NCBI GenBank assembly: GCA_904066235.2
Contig: CAJFCV020000003.1
Location: 3,162,001-3,226,000 of the forward strand
Origin: Bursaphelenchus xylophilus
Lineage: Eukaryota > Nematoda > Chromadorea > Rhabditida > Aphelenchoididae
DNA length: 64,000 bases
Reading direction: 5' to 3'
Made by a program: the position numbers and the translations under genes. This document shows, piece by piece, positions 12,441 through 25,919 of the stretch; position 1 is the stretch's first letter; every line of letters starts with the position of its first letter. The notes under the pieces were generated by a model. It saw nothing but the letters and a program-made list of their open reading frames with translations, was not told where the DNA came from and made no database searches.

Positions 12441-12515
12441 TTAGGCCGAGGGCTTGGCCTTTTGAGCAGCGTTATAGGAGAAGACGCAGAGGACCGCGTA
12501 ACAAATCTGATCGGC
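12441..12515 (-). other. aex-3: aex-3 distal alternative last exon (short, canonical MADD C-terminus)
   Basis: The acceptor CTTTCAG leads into 24 codons starting [14 protein letters not shown] and then a stop. It joins exon 18 (which ends ...ISTM) in phase 0. The peptide closely resembles the C-terminal 'ICY.VLCLFSY' block I recall from vertebrate MADD, so it is probably the ancestral ending. Using it requires skipping the proximal last exon. Confidence 0.8.
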
Positions 12516-15500
12516 CTGAAAGTTAAGATTACATTACTGTGAGTGCATTTCTTTTTCGTTTGTGCTTATCTTACTCGTGCATTGTTTTACAATTACCACA
12601 CTTCCAAAATTCCCGTCCACTTCAGCATCTTGTGTTTCGTCATCCACAACTTACGACCACAACGTTCACAAGTACACAAAAAAATAATAAAACAATAACA
12701 AAAAGTATGCTGTACATAATTTAATTTATTACAAGTAATGCGCAATAATCTTAACGGTAATGCAAGGCATATGTGATAGGCAATTGTTCAGAATGTGTTC
12801 CTGTTTTTTTTCGGAAAGCGTTAAAAGTTCGGTAACATACAAATTTCATATGACACAACAACCGGGAATAACTTATGGTGCAAGAGAACACAATTTTATA
12901 TCCGCATTTCAAAAATTAAAGCCGTTTTGGGGGTGCTGAGGAAGCGAAGTAAATGAGTATAAAACTACAATACATTTAAAAGAACATGGCAACTAATCTC
13001 TTCTATTTTTCGGTAATTGAATGTCAATTTTTGCAAATTAAATTTGCCCTTATATCTCAAGACACTATAATGAAAAAAATCTCAAACATGACGCTATTAA
13101 TTCTAACGAAAACAAGACCTATTTAGCACAAGTTCAATGTGATATCACAAGTGTCAATTTCAATACAAATTTCGGCGACCGAAACGAAAAAAATGGCAAA
13201 AACAGAGTGCAAAAGATCAACTAGAGTGCCATGGACGCCGCCAAATGGAACCCTAAAAGAAGCGAGAGATAGGGAGGCCAGTATGGCCGTGGTAAGTTGA
13301 TTATGCATTCTGATGAAGCTGGATTATATACTTCGAGTTGTGTGACAAGTCTGGAGGGCGTGAGAGGGTTCATTTGGATGGATAAAGAAGCTAGACCATC
13401 GAGTCCAACTTTGTCTGGCCAGAAGTTCTAATTTATATTTATCCGAATTCCGGTAGAACCTCGGTCCGAGGCGTCAAATCGTCCATTTCTATGACTTCAT
13501 TATCGTCCTCTTGTTTCCTCGGCCAAACATTTAGCGCCGTATCCATTGAGATGGAGCTAGTCAGTCTGGGGATGTTCATCTCTTCCGTGTCCGTTTGAAC
13601 TGGCTGACTTGGCGCTCTTGGTCGAGAAAAGAACGGAAAATCTGCAGCGTTTTCTTCACTATCAGACTCGGAAGTCAGTCTGGTGACAAACCGCAGTTCG
13701 TGGGGATAGTTGGTGTGTTCGAATGAAATTTGAGACAGTTTTCGATGACGTTTTCGCTTCTTCGCGGCAAATGAAGGAGATGCTGTTGGTGTTGCTGATC
13801 CCTCATTCGACTCAATCGAACTTTGAATGCAAATCGTTGGCCTCTCCATATTCAATCTTTCTCTCAAAACCTCTCCCGACGCTTTCGCTCTCTTTGGCGA
13901 TATCATTGGGCTGTTGTCCACACTCTTATCTCCATCATAGCCTCTATCACTATGCGCGTCTATGCGGTCCATGGGACTGGCGCGACCGCTCAGCTCGTCG
14001 ATGGCTTCTTCGTCCGCCAACGCCTTGGCCAGCGTCTCATTCAACGTGAGGCGAACACTGAACATGCGGTGCAAGGCCCAGGCGACATGACGGGCCTAAA
14101 AAAGGGCCAGAACTAATCGTAATCATGTCGTCTTTTTTATGAGATCAACCTGTTCACAGTGGGGCGTTTTTGGGAAGCAAGTACTGTTTTAGACGGTGCA
14201 AGGAGCCTTTTAGAAGCTTTCTTTTAAATACTAGTGTAATATCTGGAAAACTCGAATACCACGTTTTTCCTATCGACGAGCTCAGGATTGGTAGGAAGGG
14301 CAAAAAAGTAAAAAGAAGGACTGGAAGATGGTAAAAAATTCACCCCCAAAAACATAGTGAACAGATCAATATAAACCGAAAATACAAACGGAGGTAAAAT
14401 AGTCGTATAGCCAGTAAGATAGTGGCGGAAAGAGTAACAGAAATGGATAGAATGATCAAAAAGAAAGTGAGCCGAGGGTCGGAAAGGGAGCTGGGAAACA
14501 CTACAAGCAATGTTTGTGAGGGAGACCCTAGATTAGAATCAGTAAATTCTTGCCGTAAAATGGGCTTTACGTACGTCTGATATAAGACACAAATTTCGCG
14601 TTTTTGGCCTCAAATTTGACCAGCGTGGAACGGAGTTACAACAGAATTACAAAGTCTTACGGGACAACACGACATGATTACAACGGATAAAAGCTGTGAT
14701 AGTTTTTGCAACGCATCGAAAAACTTAGACCTACCATAGTGGAGATATAGCGGCGTTGGATCAGCTCGTTCTTTTGCTTGTCTGAACGGTTTTTTATTTG
14801 ATTATGGAGATGAAACTTACTGAATTCCTCAAGAACAAACATGTTCCCACCGAAAGTGTTGCATTTCTTGATGTTGGCCAGACTTATAAAGTCCTGAAAG
14901 GAGAAATATTATTGGTAAAGCCTTATAGAATGCCATATATCGAAGGATATTGAATCCGACTTACTTGTCTATCTGCAAAAAGAAGTCTTACACCATCTAT
15001 CCTGACTTGAAGCAGTCCTCCTTCGCTTGTTTCGATGTCATGAACTGGGAATTCGCCGCCCAAATCTCTGCCGGCAATAGTCACCTAAAATTTTAAAATA
15101 CGTTCTCCATATGTTTGCTTTCTTATGATGACTATCGTAACTCTCGCATCTCTACCCACCTTTCCTCGCTGTGCCGCTCTTTCCATCGCAGTCTTCATAC
15201 AAGTATAAAGTTGCCGACATTTTTTTGTGTGGAATTTATGCATATGCACTTGATCGTCTTGTCGCCGCCATATGCACAATACTTTCGTTCGAGGGGAATA
15301 TGTCATATTAACAAGCCGTTCATACCACCATCGCTCGGAGATTTGGCCGGTGCAGGCGCGGATTATCACCGCGTCTTCGCAGACCTCCATGAAAGAGACC
15401 GGCGCTTCGGCCGTATCGCCCAGATGCACCGCGAAACTTTGCTTCTGAACCAATCTAGATCCTAATGGCTTGAGTTGAATCAAATTGCAAGGCTGTGGCG

Positions 15501-18500
15501 GCAGCTCATCCAACAGTTGATTGATCTTTTTCGAATAAATCAGTCCAATGTGCGCCTTCCCCAGCATTCTTCTCACTTTTTGCTGCAGAACCCTCGATGG
15601 ACTGCCACACATGACCATGTAAGCCGTCATGTTGTGCAATAGGACTGCAATAATTCGGTCTTCGTCCAGTTCTAGTCGCTTTCTTTCGGACTCGTTGAGA
15701 GAGGAGTACCGGTCGATCATTTCGCTGGGCTCTTGATCCATTCCGATGATATCGCGTTCTTTCGCGACCATGTCAAAGAAGGCGTTCTCCCAGAACACCA
15801 TGTTCGCCCAGAGGGGATTTGAAGCCGCTAAAAAGGAAAATGGCGTTAAAAGAATAACTATGGAATTTGTGTAGATACGACAAATATACGGTTCACTATA
15901 ATTGCGATGACTTACAAATGAGGTCTTGATACAAGAAGTGGCGGGTTGGCTCGAGAGTTGAACTGCTTGAACTTGATGGTGAAGATGGTTTAGCGACAAA
16001 GAGCGATTTTGGCTTTTCAATTTCGGTCTTGACGTGGCCATTGGCTTGAGGCTTCTGCGATGCCGGCTGAAAATTAATTGTTGATAGTAAATTAAGTAGT
16101 TAACTTTTTTTTAAAACAATGTATACAGCTTTTTGTAATCCACGGCGTATTTTACAATTAAAAAAATCTGCTCGAAGGTTGCAAGGCGCATCAGTATCCT
16201 ATAGAAATTTAGTCTCCCTACCTTAGGAATGTCCCCATTTGCTGACGGAGCCACTACCGGACTCTCCTGAGTAATAGTTGGAGTCTCCGAAGCCACAGGA
16301 ACTTGTCCGCCCACATGGCCATTCGGAACGACCTCTGTCTTCTTTTCTTCCGAGACCTCACTTTTCTTCTCTGGTAATGTCGGCAGAGCCGGCGGTGGAA
16401 CTGGCGGAGGTTCGGTTGAAGTCGACCTTCTCGGACTTGCCGACGCTGTTCTCGCCGAATCCGGTCTTTCTGGTAGCGGCGGAGGCCTTCTAGGCAAAGG
16501 TGGAGGAGCTCCACTCGGTGGTCGTTGAGGAATCGGCGGAGGAGGTCGCGGCGAACTTGGCGCCGCATCTGAAGGTCTGCGAGGAGGGATCGATGGAGGT
16601 TCGGATGGCCTTCTTGGAGACTTCGGAGGCTCCGAAGTCTCGCTTCTCGCCGAGTCAGACACAGCGGAAGTTGACTGAGTCATCACTGATGAATTTTCGT
16701 TTGAGCCATTAGTTTGAACTCCATTATCCAAGTCGATAAGATTGTCGTATCTCGGAGCGGTTTCGTTGAAATCAAACAGATCTTTTTCCGGCTGAACGGG
16801 CTTGTTTGATGGAGCAGAAACGCCAGGTTGAAGTGGTACTGGGCCAGTTGTTGTAACTGGAACTGGATCAGTATTTCTTGAGAGAAAACTTGTCAAAGAA
16901 GATTTATGGCTTGGTCCTGCTGGAGAGAAGACCGTGTGTATCGATGAAGTTGGGGTTCCCATCTGAAAAGGATATTGGTATACACAATGATGTCAAAAAA
17001 AGCAATGATCCTGCTTGAAACGGCTAATTTTGACATACCAAGCTAGAAATCCCGCTTCCCGGTGTATGTGTTTCATTTTCGGCCCAAAAATGCGTATGCG
17101 CAATCTCCAGCACATGAAAAAGCGACGCCAATCCATCGGAATGAGGGCTATTATACGAATGGTCGAGCCCATGAAGACAAGCTTGCAGGATTTTCAAATA
17201 TCCCTTGTATTGTGCCCGCGTCAGCTGTACCCGTTGAAGAAAGTCGTCTTCAGTGTAACGCTGCGACACTCCCAAGTTGAGTTTTTGACAGACCAATTCT
17301 CGAAGAGATTCGTCTTCCAAAAGGCGTTTGAGTTTGGCGCCTTGAAAGACTCCAACTCCTTGACCGTTGAGGACTTGATCACAAATGTCTCGGACGGTTT
17401 GTTGGTTCTTCCTGAAACGAAATTTTTGAGTGAAAACTATGACGATGACTCAAAAATTATTAAAATTTATAACATTCAGAAGCCCTTAAAATTGCTTACA
17501 TTTGCAATTGCGCTGCTTGAGTCGGATCCTTATCCTTGTTCTCCTGCTGAACATGTTGTCTTTTGTTCTGAATCAAATGTTGTCCATGCTCGATTCTATT
17601 GGCTGCCGCTTCGGCCAACGGTCGCATTGTTTTCTCTCTCAAGGCCTGAGCTTTCGGCGCTGTTTTCGAGAAAAACGATCCCAGCATTCCGTGACTCTTC
17701 TCGGCGTATCCATTCAACGTGTTCATGAGATTGGGCCCGAACATTTTTTCGCCGGAATCGGTGAAAGCTTGCTGGAAATTATGAAATTTGTGCATTAGGT
17801 GGTGAGAGATGTGCCTACCTTCATTTTGAACTGTGGGGTTTTCGTTGTTGGAGTGCTAGAAGTGCTGGAAAGGACGGATGGGCCTAAGGGGACTTTTCGG
17901 TTCTGAACCGGAGTGCTTTCTTTGCTGTCCATCACGTGATCAAAGTCAAAATCACCCTGAAAGTTGTCAAATAAACGAACGCTTAAACACCGATTAATAC
18001 AGGGCTTCTAAGCTACAATTTTTGGCCATAAACCCTTCTCAATAGAAGGTTATAGCAAACAATGTCTTATAAAAGATTCATGACAAGACTGTCTCAGAAT
18101 GTCTTACCAAATCTGATTTCAATTTGCCAAATCTAAAATTTTTGGACCACAAATTTGAGGGACTGTTAGAAATTCGGTGCATAATTTTATTCTCAAAATT
18201 CTCACTTTTTCATTCGACTTGATCGCCAAATTCTCCGCTAATCTCGCAAAATCAGCTTCACTATCGTTCCCTGCCTCCGAATTCGTTGAAGCCGGACTCG
18301 ATCTGCCACTGCTAATCGAGGAATCCATCGATAATCTACTCATACTCGTAGGTAACTGCAGTTTGTTCGGGGCTTGATAGACGTCGTTGACCTCGCTGAC
18401 GGGCTTTGTCGCTTCTGAAAATTGACAAAGTCAGAAATTATTTTACTGTTATAGAGTCAGAAATCGGAGTTTTCTAAGGGCATAACTGAATAACAACAGG

Positions 18501-20852
18501 ATTATGAGCATATTTACCGAAATCGGGGGCATGCTCGGAAAAGGGCGACATTGTCAACATTGATTCGTCCATTCCGCAGCTCTCTAGATCGCTGACATCA
18601 TCCTCTTCGTCGGAGCCATGAGCATTGCGGGCCAAATGCCAAGCATTCAGAGCTTCGACAAGAGTGCAGTTGTTGGGATAGGCCTGAAAAATTAACCCGT
18701 TGTCTCACAAAATCCAAATCAATACAATTGCAAATTCTTACGCCAAAAACAAAATAAAACGCTCACATTAAAATGCACGGGCATCAGCTGCTCGCTGAAC
18801 CATTTCAATTTGTCACCGATCTGCTTCGCACTTGTATTTCCATTCTGCACCCGCACAAACACCTCATTCCGCGGGCACAAACACTCCTCCGCGAAATACT
18901 CGACACTCTGCGTTCGGCAGAGGTCTTGGATAAACTGCGACAAATACGGGCGACTTCGCAGGAAGGACTCCGTTTGCAGCGCCACAACTGGTCGAGGATA
19001 TAGCCTTAGGGTTCGAGTGTGCTCGCTAAAATTGGCAAAGACATTGGGGCTGTCGAAGAAGTTGATCATGGCGATTCGACAGGCCACATCGATCTCATCC
19101 GGGTCCATTTGATAAGACGCTTCGAAACTGCCGTTGGTGTGCGACTCATTCAGCTCTGCAGTTGAGACGGTTTTGCCCAAGGCAGCGAGGAAATCCTGTT
19201 TTAGATTGGACCGCTCTGGCTCGGGAAGTTCGGAGATTTCAAGCCCTGGAGGGATCGTAACTTCGTTCGTATCAAGGTCGACAAGCATGACGTCATCCGG
19301 AAGTTTAATGCCCTTGCAGAGGAAGAACGAGGCCGGAAGTCCGATGATAAATGGGGTTGGAGCAAGAAGAAGCTGAAAGTGCAAGGTGTAAGGTGCAAAA
19401 CTGCAAAAAAATTATTGAAAAAACATCTAAATCTTTATGTACAATACATACCTGTTCAGCATTTTGCAAAAACGTCGGCAGCAGCGGAATAACAGGGAAC
19501 ATGTACTCTAAAGGATAGAGCAGCGCCACCAGCGACATTACACACATACTGACTGCGTTGTAATTTCGGGATTGGAGGATCACCTAAGATCAATTTTTTC
19601 GTTCAAGATTGGACATTAATTTAGATACCTTATGCTCCAGCATTACGGCTGTTAGCAGCGTTATGACCGTGTCTACATTAAGTAGTTCCAGCGGCAAATG
19701 CAACGGAAAGTCCATCATGCTGAAGCGAGTGTGGTCGGGCAGTGCGAACTCTTGCATTTTCATCACTTCCTCGGGGAGGATCTAAAGTTTGAAACTGAGA
19801 AATAAAAATTTGGACGCCTACTTCTAGGACCAGTTTGGTTTTTCCAGGCACCGGCACAGGTGAGCTGAGGAGAAGGAGGATCCACGTCTCGATCTGCTTC
19901 ACCTCCTGCATCACATTTTGAGGTATGGGGCCGGTCCAATGGCCTGTCAGAACCATCCATAGGGAATCTCTGGAAAGCATAAGATATTGTGAAAAAATCA
20001 AGAGCCCTGAGGCTGTTTGATGAAAATTACCTTGGCAAGGAGTCGTCGAAGTTACATCGCATGTTACACGCATCTATGAGTTGAGCTAGAAGCCGGAGGA
20101 TCTCGGCAAACGTTGACAAAAATGGATGATGACTAATGAGACAGAGGGATGTTAGCGAGGCTGTTGGCTTCCTGCAAACCGTCAAAATTAAGGAAATTTG
20201 CATAATTTTCAAAAATTTGAATAATCAAATTTTTGAAAATTAATTTTAATGTTATAAATTGAAAATGATTTTTTTTTCAAAATTTAAAAAATCAAAAAAA
20301 AAATTAATCAAAAATTATGATTTTGAAAGATTTTCAAAATGAGCTCACCTCTTAGTAGGGTTACCCGAGGTTGTTGTGTGAGTTGGTTTTGCATCAAAAT
20401 GGACAAAAAAGTTGAGAGTAATCCCGTAGCGAATCTTGGAGGTGTCCTTTTCCGTCAACATGTAGATAAATGAGGTGGTTTCATGGCCTTTCCGACTGTG
20501 CTTGTAATTGTCAGCTAAAATCAAACAACCCATTATTTTTAAAGGTCTAAATAACCTCAAAATTTCACAAAAAATTTTGCTCACCAACAGTAATGCAGCC
20601 TTCAGGCTGACAAAAATAAGTCACATCTGTCGGGAGAGTGAAATCTTTATGATTGTCCGTCGGATATCGCCTCAAAATTTCCGGATTCGCCACTCCGACG
20701 AAGCCGGTCCGCCGCCGCAGCGGCGGCACGTCGCTGGGATGGACATGAGCGCCGATCGGCGGCGCTTTCTGGAGCTTGGAGTCGGGCTTTCGGCCCACTA
20801 TCACCAGGAAATCGATTAGACGAGGGCAGAGCTCTTTGGATTTGTCGTCCAT
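12441..20852 (-). CDS. aex-3: MADD/AEX-3 orthologue: DENN-domain Rab3/Rab27 guanine-nucleotide exchange factor
   Basis: Eighteen shared exons join in frame: 20585-20852, 20349-20514, 20031-20171, 19822-19969, 19629-19781, 19452-19583, 18767-19372, 18518-18683, 18206-18414, 17819-17956, 17500-17771, 17039-17411, 16222-16962, 15916-16066, 15160-15827, 14965-15084, 14821-14893, 14735-14781. A last exon follows: 13439-14095 (1742 residues in total) or 12441-12515 (1548). The N-terminus ([12 protein letters not shown], then [14 protein letters not shown]) is typical of MADD; upstream, central and downstream DENN segments cover residues ~1-540. A Pro-rich linker lies at ~1050-1120. The conserved C-terminal block runs from ~1172 ([17 protein letters not shown]) through [18 protein letters not shown] to residue 1524. 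Known role of the family: activates RAB-3 and RAB-27 on synaptic and dense-core vesicles. The start ATG lies 52 bp after a strong acceptor. Confidence 0.93.
13439..14095 (-). other. aex-3: aex-3 proximal alternative last exon (long Ser-rich tail)
   Basis: The acceptor TTTTTTTAG leads into 218 codons starting [14 protein letters not shown], followed by a Ser/Asp/Glu-rich tail with possible phosphorylation sites and a basic KKRKRHRK patch. It also joins exon 18 in phase 0. The first ~14 residues align without gaps to the distal exon's start, sharing A, A, F and S with conservative changes between, which suggests an exon duplication. Confidence 0.75.
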
Positions 20853-20894
20853 CAAGCCATCGTTCGCAGGAAGGCCAGGGGTACAAGGGATTTG

Positions 20895-20904
20895 AGTTTG
20901 ACAA
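20895..20904 (-). promoter_or_regulatory. Probable trans-splice acceptor of aex-3
   Basis: The minus strand reads CTCTTTCCAG just before TTGTC, 52 bp upstream of the aex-3 start codon. No upstream coding exon was found. In nematodes such an acceptor commonly receives a spliced leader. It could also join a non-coding first exon outside what I can recognise. Confidence 0.45.
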
Positions 20905-21059
20905 CTGGAAAGAGGGTAAAGTTTATGTTGATGACGATAGCAAAGAAAAAAAAAATTTTTAATTAAGGTTTGGGTCTCGACACGAAAATATTCGAATTTC
21001 AAAAGATTCGAGGTTTAAAGTTCAGAGAGATAAGTTCTATGAATTCTTGAACAAAGTGG

Positions 21060-21400
21060 GAATAAAAATTTTTTGACAGTTTTCGAACATATACAAGATT
21101 TTTAGCTCGCGCTTTGCAGAAAAAGTTAAGGTTTGTACTTCGAAAATTTTCTTTAGCGCCACTACCATTTTTCTCGTTTAATTGTTAGCTAAAATTTTTA
21201 GAAATCAAAATTCCAGTCGTTCTCAAAGTCCCTGGAGTGATTTTTGCGACATGCAGTGTGCGAAAACAAGTGTTAACTTTGCACTGTGCAATTTCTTGCC
21301 TTTTGCACCGTGCAATAGGCTTTCGGGTGTCGCTTGAACCTTGACTTTTTTTGCCCCGTGCATGTCATCGATCTCACTCCAATGACTTTGACGACATACA
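21060..21400. repeat. Two dispersed repeat fragments side by side
   Basis: The stretch near 21100 carries 'tagctcgcgctttgcag', the inner arm word of the MITE at 9116-9522. The following 21215-21400 is the best copy of the GTGCAA-rich repeat: 'gcactgtgcaatttcttgc', 'ttttgcaccgtgcaatagg', then 'gtcgct', ending in 'cactccaatgac'. Confidence 0.5.
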
Positions 21401-22488
21401 AATAAAAAAAATCCCAATTTTCTGCTACAAAACTTGAAAAAAATTCTGAGGATTGCCATTTTTTGTACTCAAATTCTCGCCTCGCTCAGCCTCAATAACC
21501 TCTTCAGACTTGTTTATGGCCTCTCCGAAACCTTTGACGACGCAGTGTCTCCAAAAAAATGGAGTTGTTTTCAACCCAAGCACAATGCGGTTCGTCTCGA
21601 ACGCTCCAAACCCAAATCCATAAATTTCCGCTTTCCCTTCGATTCATTGTGTCCTTGACGTCAGGCCCTAAAGGCAAGACGCGGGGCGAGCACGAGGAAG
21701 ACGAACATGTTTGTTATTCCCTGTCAGATCTTCTGTTCGTCTTGAAGAATTAAGGCGAAATTTAAATGAAAATTCGTATTGAGATAGCAGCGAAAAAACA
21801 TTTATAGATGAATGGCCTTAGGGGAAATTGGCAGAGGATAAAACGTAGAAAAGGTTTTGGGGGGTAAATGAGTATTTTATTACCATAAAAGGTGTTTGGA
21901 AATAAAGTGGGTTGTTATTGTGTCTGATAAGGTCGTAAAGAATACAATTCAGAAAGGATTGTAGCCTGTGACGTCAAACAGAGGATGGTACGTAAATAAC
22001 TTGTAAAAAATTAAAAAGGGTTTCCAATCTGTCAACAAAACACACTAAAACAAAAGTGGTCTGCAACGGACTATTTTAGGTAAAAAGATTAATTTTAGGC
22101 CAAAATTAACCTCCGTACAACAAACACCTTTCCATAAAAGATAAATTTTCTGGTTGCTTGTGATTTGCTGTCCAGAGGTTCCACTGTAAGCCCTACTGGT
22201 TTTTCTAAGGGCTTGGAGGGAAGTGCTCAACGTGAAGCTTGACCTGAATCATTGACGAAAAATTCACATAAAAATGGCAAAATTTTTGGCGCATGCTTTG
22301 CAAGGGCAACAAGGTATTATATATACCCGTAGTCTACGCAAAAAAGGCCATGGAAACACGGACGGAAGAAAACATCTTTCGGTCATATCTCACATGGGAA
22401 GTACTCCAAGTACGACGCCCAAAAAAACGATGTGTGAGCCCCTCAGACTTTGATGAATTTTGCACAAATTTAGATTACGCTTTCATAA

Positions 22489-23516
22489 CAAGGGATCGGC
22501 AAATAGTTGCAACCTTTAATCTTAACGAAACATATATCATTTGAAAGAGCGTTAAAAATAGTGCACAACGCAAAAAAAATTAGCTGCCTAATTTATGTTT
22601 GGACAAAGTTATGGCCAAAATACAGATTTTAGCCTAATTTAACGCGTCACTTTATAAGCGCTTGGAATTGCAACAGAGTTGTGTCCAGTTGGCCGAGTGG
22701 TAGTGAGCCCACTTCCGGCGTAACAAGTCCTGGTTTCGAATCCGGGCTCTATAAATTTTTTGCATTTCATACCTTATATGCCACAAAACCATGGTATGGT
22801 GATATTTTTAAACAATTTGTGTTCCTTCGCAGGCAAAATTCATTTTTACAGGATTTTTTTGAATTTTTGGCTTTTTTTGAAACGACCAAAGATTTGATGG
22901 TGATGAGAGTGGGGATACCACTATCATATAATTACAAGGTGTCATCCCAGTAACCTGACCTATTATAATTACTGGACGATACTTAAATTTACTAGGACCT
23001 GAAAATATACATTTTTTCGAAAAAATACGAAGAGAAAATTGTAAAATCGGGCAAAAGGATATTGCTAACACAGTGGACCAACCGTTGGTAGGGCTAGAAC
23101 ATAAGAAATTTTTGATTTTGTGATTTTAGTTTGTGAACGACCACAACGATCATATAAATGTATTTCCAAAGCCTTTTGCTCCAATTTTCTCATTAACCTA
23201 GTTTTATTTACAATTTTTTGAACAAACAGTAATGTCTAATAACTCATAACCGAGGACTGGTAGAGCCATAAAACGACCGTGGTAGACGTTTTTGGACACT
23301 AGGAAATCAAAGGAGACGATTTCAAGCCGCCAGGATTACTGTAATATAAGAAATCGGCGTTTTAGCCGCATATAACCACTTTCATAAAACGGTCATAACT
23401 TTGCCCAAACATAAATTAGGCAGCTAATTTTTTTTGCGTTGTGCACTATTTTTAATGCTCTTTCAAATGATATATGTTTCGTTAAGATTAAAGGTTGCAA
23501 CTATTTGCCGATCCCT
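22489..23516. mobile_element. Inverted-repeat element with ~130 bp arms
   Basis: The left arm (about 22489-22622) starts ACAAGGGATCGGCAAATAG and is repeated in reverse complement at about 23390-23516, with very few differences. The ~770 bp between the arms holds a tRNA-like sequence next to the left arm and no recognisable transposase. Target-site duplication could not be assigned with confidence. Confidence 0.7.
22681..22750 (+). tRNA. tRNA-like sequence, probably a pseudo-tRNA or SINE head
   Basis: The sequence has a good internal A box (TTGGCCGAGTGG, 22689-22700) and a near-perfect B box (GTTTCGAATCC, 22733-22743), the layout of an RNA polymerase III promoter inside a tRNA gene. The D-arm wording recalls Ser or Leu tRNAs. 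I could not form a clean seven-pair acceptor stem or a clean T stem, so a functional tRNA is unlikely and no anticodon is assigned. Confidence 0.35.
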
Positions 23517-25919
23517 TGTAAGGATCATAAGAAATTCCTAGATCTTGCTTTGAAAAACCATCCAATACTTTTGCAGGAAAGAATTTGAAACTTTTTTGCA
23601 AATTTTGCTATCTATATACAATCCGACCGAAAAATCTCAGAAATTCTTTAGAAAACTGTAATCTTTGTCTGTACCAATTTACAGCCCACGAAAGCGTAAA
23701 CAATGTTATTCCCGTGTGGCCGGTAAAGTCCAAAGACTGTCATCCCTCCAAAAAGTGCGAAGTTATTCTCAATTTTCAGTTATTGACAGCCAGACAGTCA
23801 AAAAACTTCCGTTGACGTAAATATCTGCCATGTAAAGACAGTTAGCTGTTGCTGACAGATGGAATTAATTCCGATTTCACTTTTAAAGCAGGGGAATGTT
23901 TTTTTTTAGTTTTCTATTTCAGAACCATGTCTCAAAAACCTTTTTTTAATTTCGATTAAAATGAACGTTATCAGCGGAGAAAATGAAAAACGATGATTGT
24001 TTAGACAGGTGTGGTAATTAAAAAAACGATTCGCTGGGAACAAATAAGCAGAGAATATTAGATAAAAGTGGTCACAACTGAATTGATTAAACATGTTATT
24101 GTTAATGGTAAAATACAAGATTTTTTATTGTCAGGAATGGGCCAGATTTTGACGAAAGTATAAACCGAGATTTTAAACTTGGGTCTGATAAACTACTAGT
24201 GCGGCGTGCAACATTCCGCAAAAAAATTGAAATTTTCTGTGCAGGGACAAAGATTTCGAGTGTCCTTTCAAAAAATGACCACTGAATATCAGGATGACTT
24301 TTGGAAAGTGTACGGTAAAACTTTTGAGGATTGGAAAGGCATGTTTAGGAATTCCTTGCAAAAATTGAAACAGTTGCAAATATACCCCAACTGAAAAACT
24401 CCTCTTGTACGTCATGTGCAAGATCTTTGCTTTTTGTAAAAAAAATTCAGCTCAAAAATTCAATATGAATTCTCAAACCAAAACGCTTTTTTATCGACCT
24501 AATGTCTCCATTTCTTATTGTCCGTACCCAAAATAATGTTTGAATAACCCGGTGATCCCTCAAATGGCCTTTCAAAAATTATCAAAAAATGATTTCTTCC
24601 CCATTATACAATACAAAAATTTTTACAAGAATTTTCGTCAATCTTCTGCAAACTTCGATCCAAGTTTAAGATCAAAAATAAAAAAAAAATTGCTCTTAAT
24701 TTCCCCACAACTGCCAGTGAAACATCTCCCCAAACCCCATAATGTGCATTGTATATAACTGGACCTGTTTCGAAATCTCAACAAATTTACTATGCAAATA
24801 GCTGATTAAACAACTCCAAAATTCAACCTTTGTTCCTAGCGCATAATAAATTGTTTATCAAAACGGGGAAAACTTTTGGGGCTGAGAAGTAGTGATGACG
24901 TTGTTGCAAATGTAATTAAGCTAGCCTTCCCGCTAATCCCGGCGTTTCCATCTACCGAAATGGAGGAAGAAGAACAAGTATCGGAGACCCATTTCCGCGG
25001 GAAAAAAGGGCTAAGCATATTATGGAAAAACAATAAAGAAAAAATTCCGCCCGAGGAAATGTAAAACCGAAACATAAAAAAAAAACCAATTTGTGGCGGA
25101 AAGCACAATGCGAATTTGCCGATGAATGGGGGGACGCCGGAATTAGGACAAATGGAGAATTCACGAGAACGAATTCTCCTTGAAATGTGGCAGTGGGAAA
25201 GGCGATATGTTTTTGTGTCAGCTGTGGGGGATTGGGGTCGCAAAGTGCTATGCAAATCGGGAATACAGAATTGCTGATATATGTACATTGATAATTCTGA
25301 GAGCAAAAATTTAAGACTCGTTTAAAAATTTCAAAATAATTTTTTTTTAATTTCGAATTTTTTTGCGGTATTGGACCAGATAATCTTCTCTGTCGCAGGT
25401 CCACAGTACTATTTTTATGTATTTCTTAATTTCAAACAAAAACCTGCTTAAAAATGAAGAAAATATTGACAAAAAAAACCTTTTTTGATTAGCACGCTCT
25501 CATTATTTTACATGGTCTCTCCAAAAAAAATTGCTGAATAACTGTTGCGGAAGTTGGGTTCGAGCTAAAATCTTTATGAAAAAAATGTGACGTTAGCTCG
25601 CTAAATTTGAGAAACCTTGCAGTGTCGCATTTCAAGCACATCAAACATCAAAATTCCACTTCCAATTTACACTTGAACTCAATAAAAATACGGTGAAACC
25701 CCTGCAAAATACGCACCCATACGCTGAACTCTATTTATCACAAATAATTTCAGAGGCCTCAAATGGTAATTTTATGCTAAAATGAACCCCCGTATAACGA
25801 GTTCTTTCTACAGCAAATCAATTTTTTTAGTTCCTTCCTATCCTTTATAACAAAACTTCATTTGCCTTAAAGTCACGCTATACCGCTTTTGAACCATAAA
25901 TCCCCCTATGGCCTAAGAC

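Noticed and set aside
13723..14116. Plus-strand open frames opposite the proximal aex-3 last exon
   Set aside because: They are shadows of the minus-strand exon, which has the family-consistent splice phase and the conserved first 14 residues.
16254..16712. Several open frames on both strands over the Pro-rich region of aex-3
   Set aside because: Pro/Ser-rich, GC-rich coding sequence leaves few stops in other frames. Only the frame used in exon 13 joins the neighbouring exons in phase.
18116..18142. A possible 25-base micro-exon in the aex-3 intron between 18206 and 17956
   Set aside because: The flanking exons are both phase 0 at this junction, so 25 bases would break the frame.
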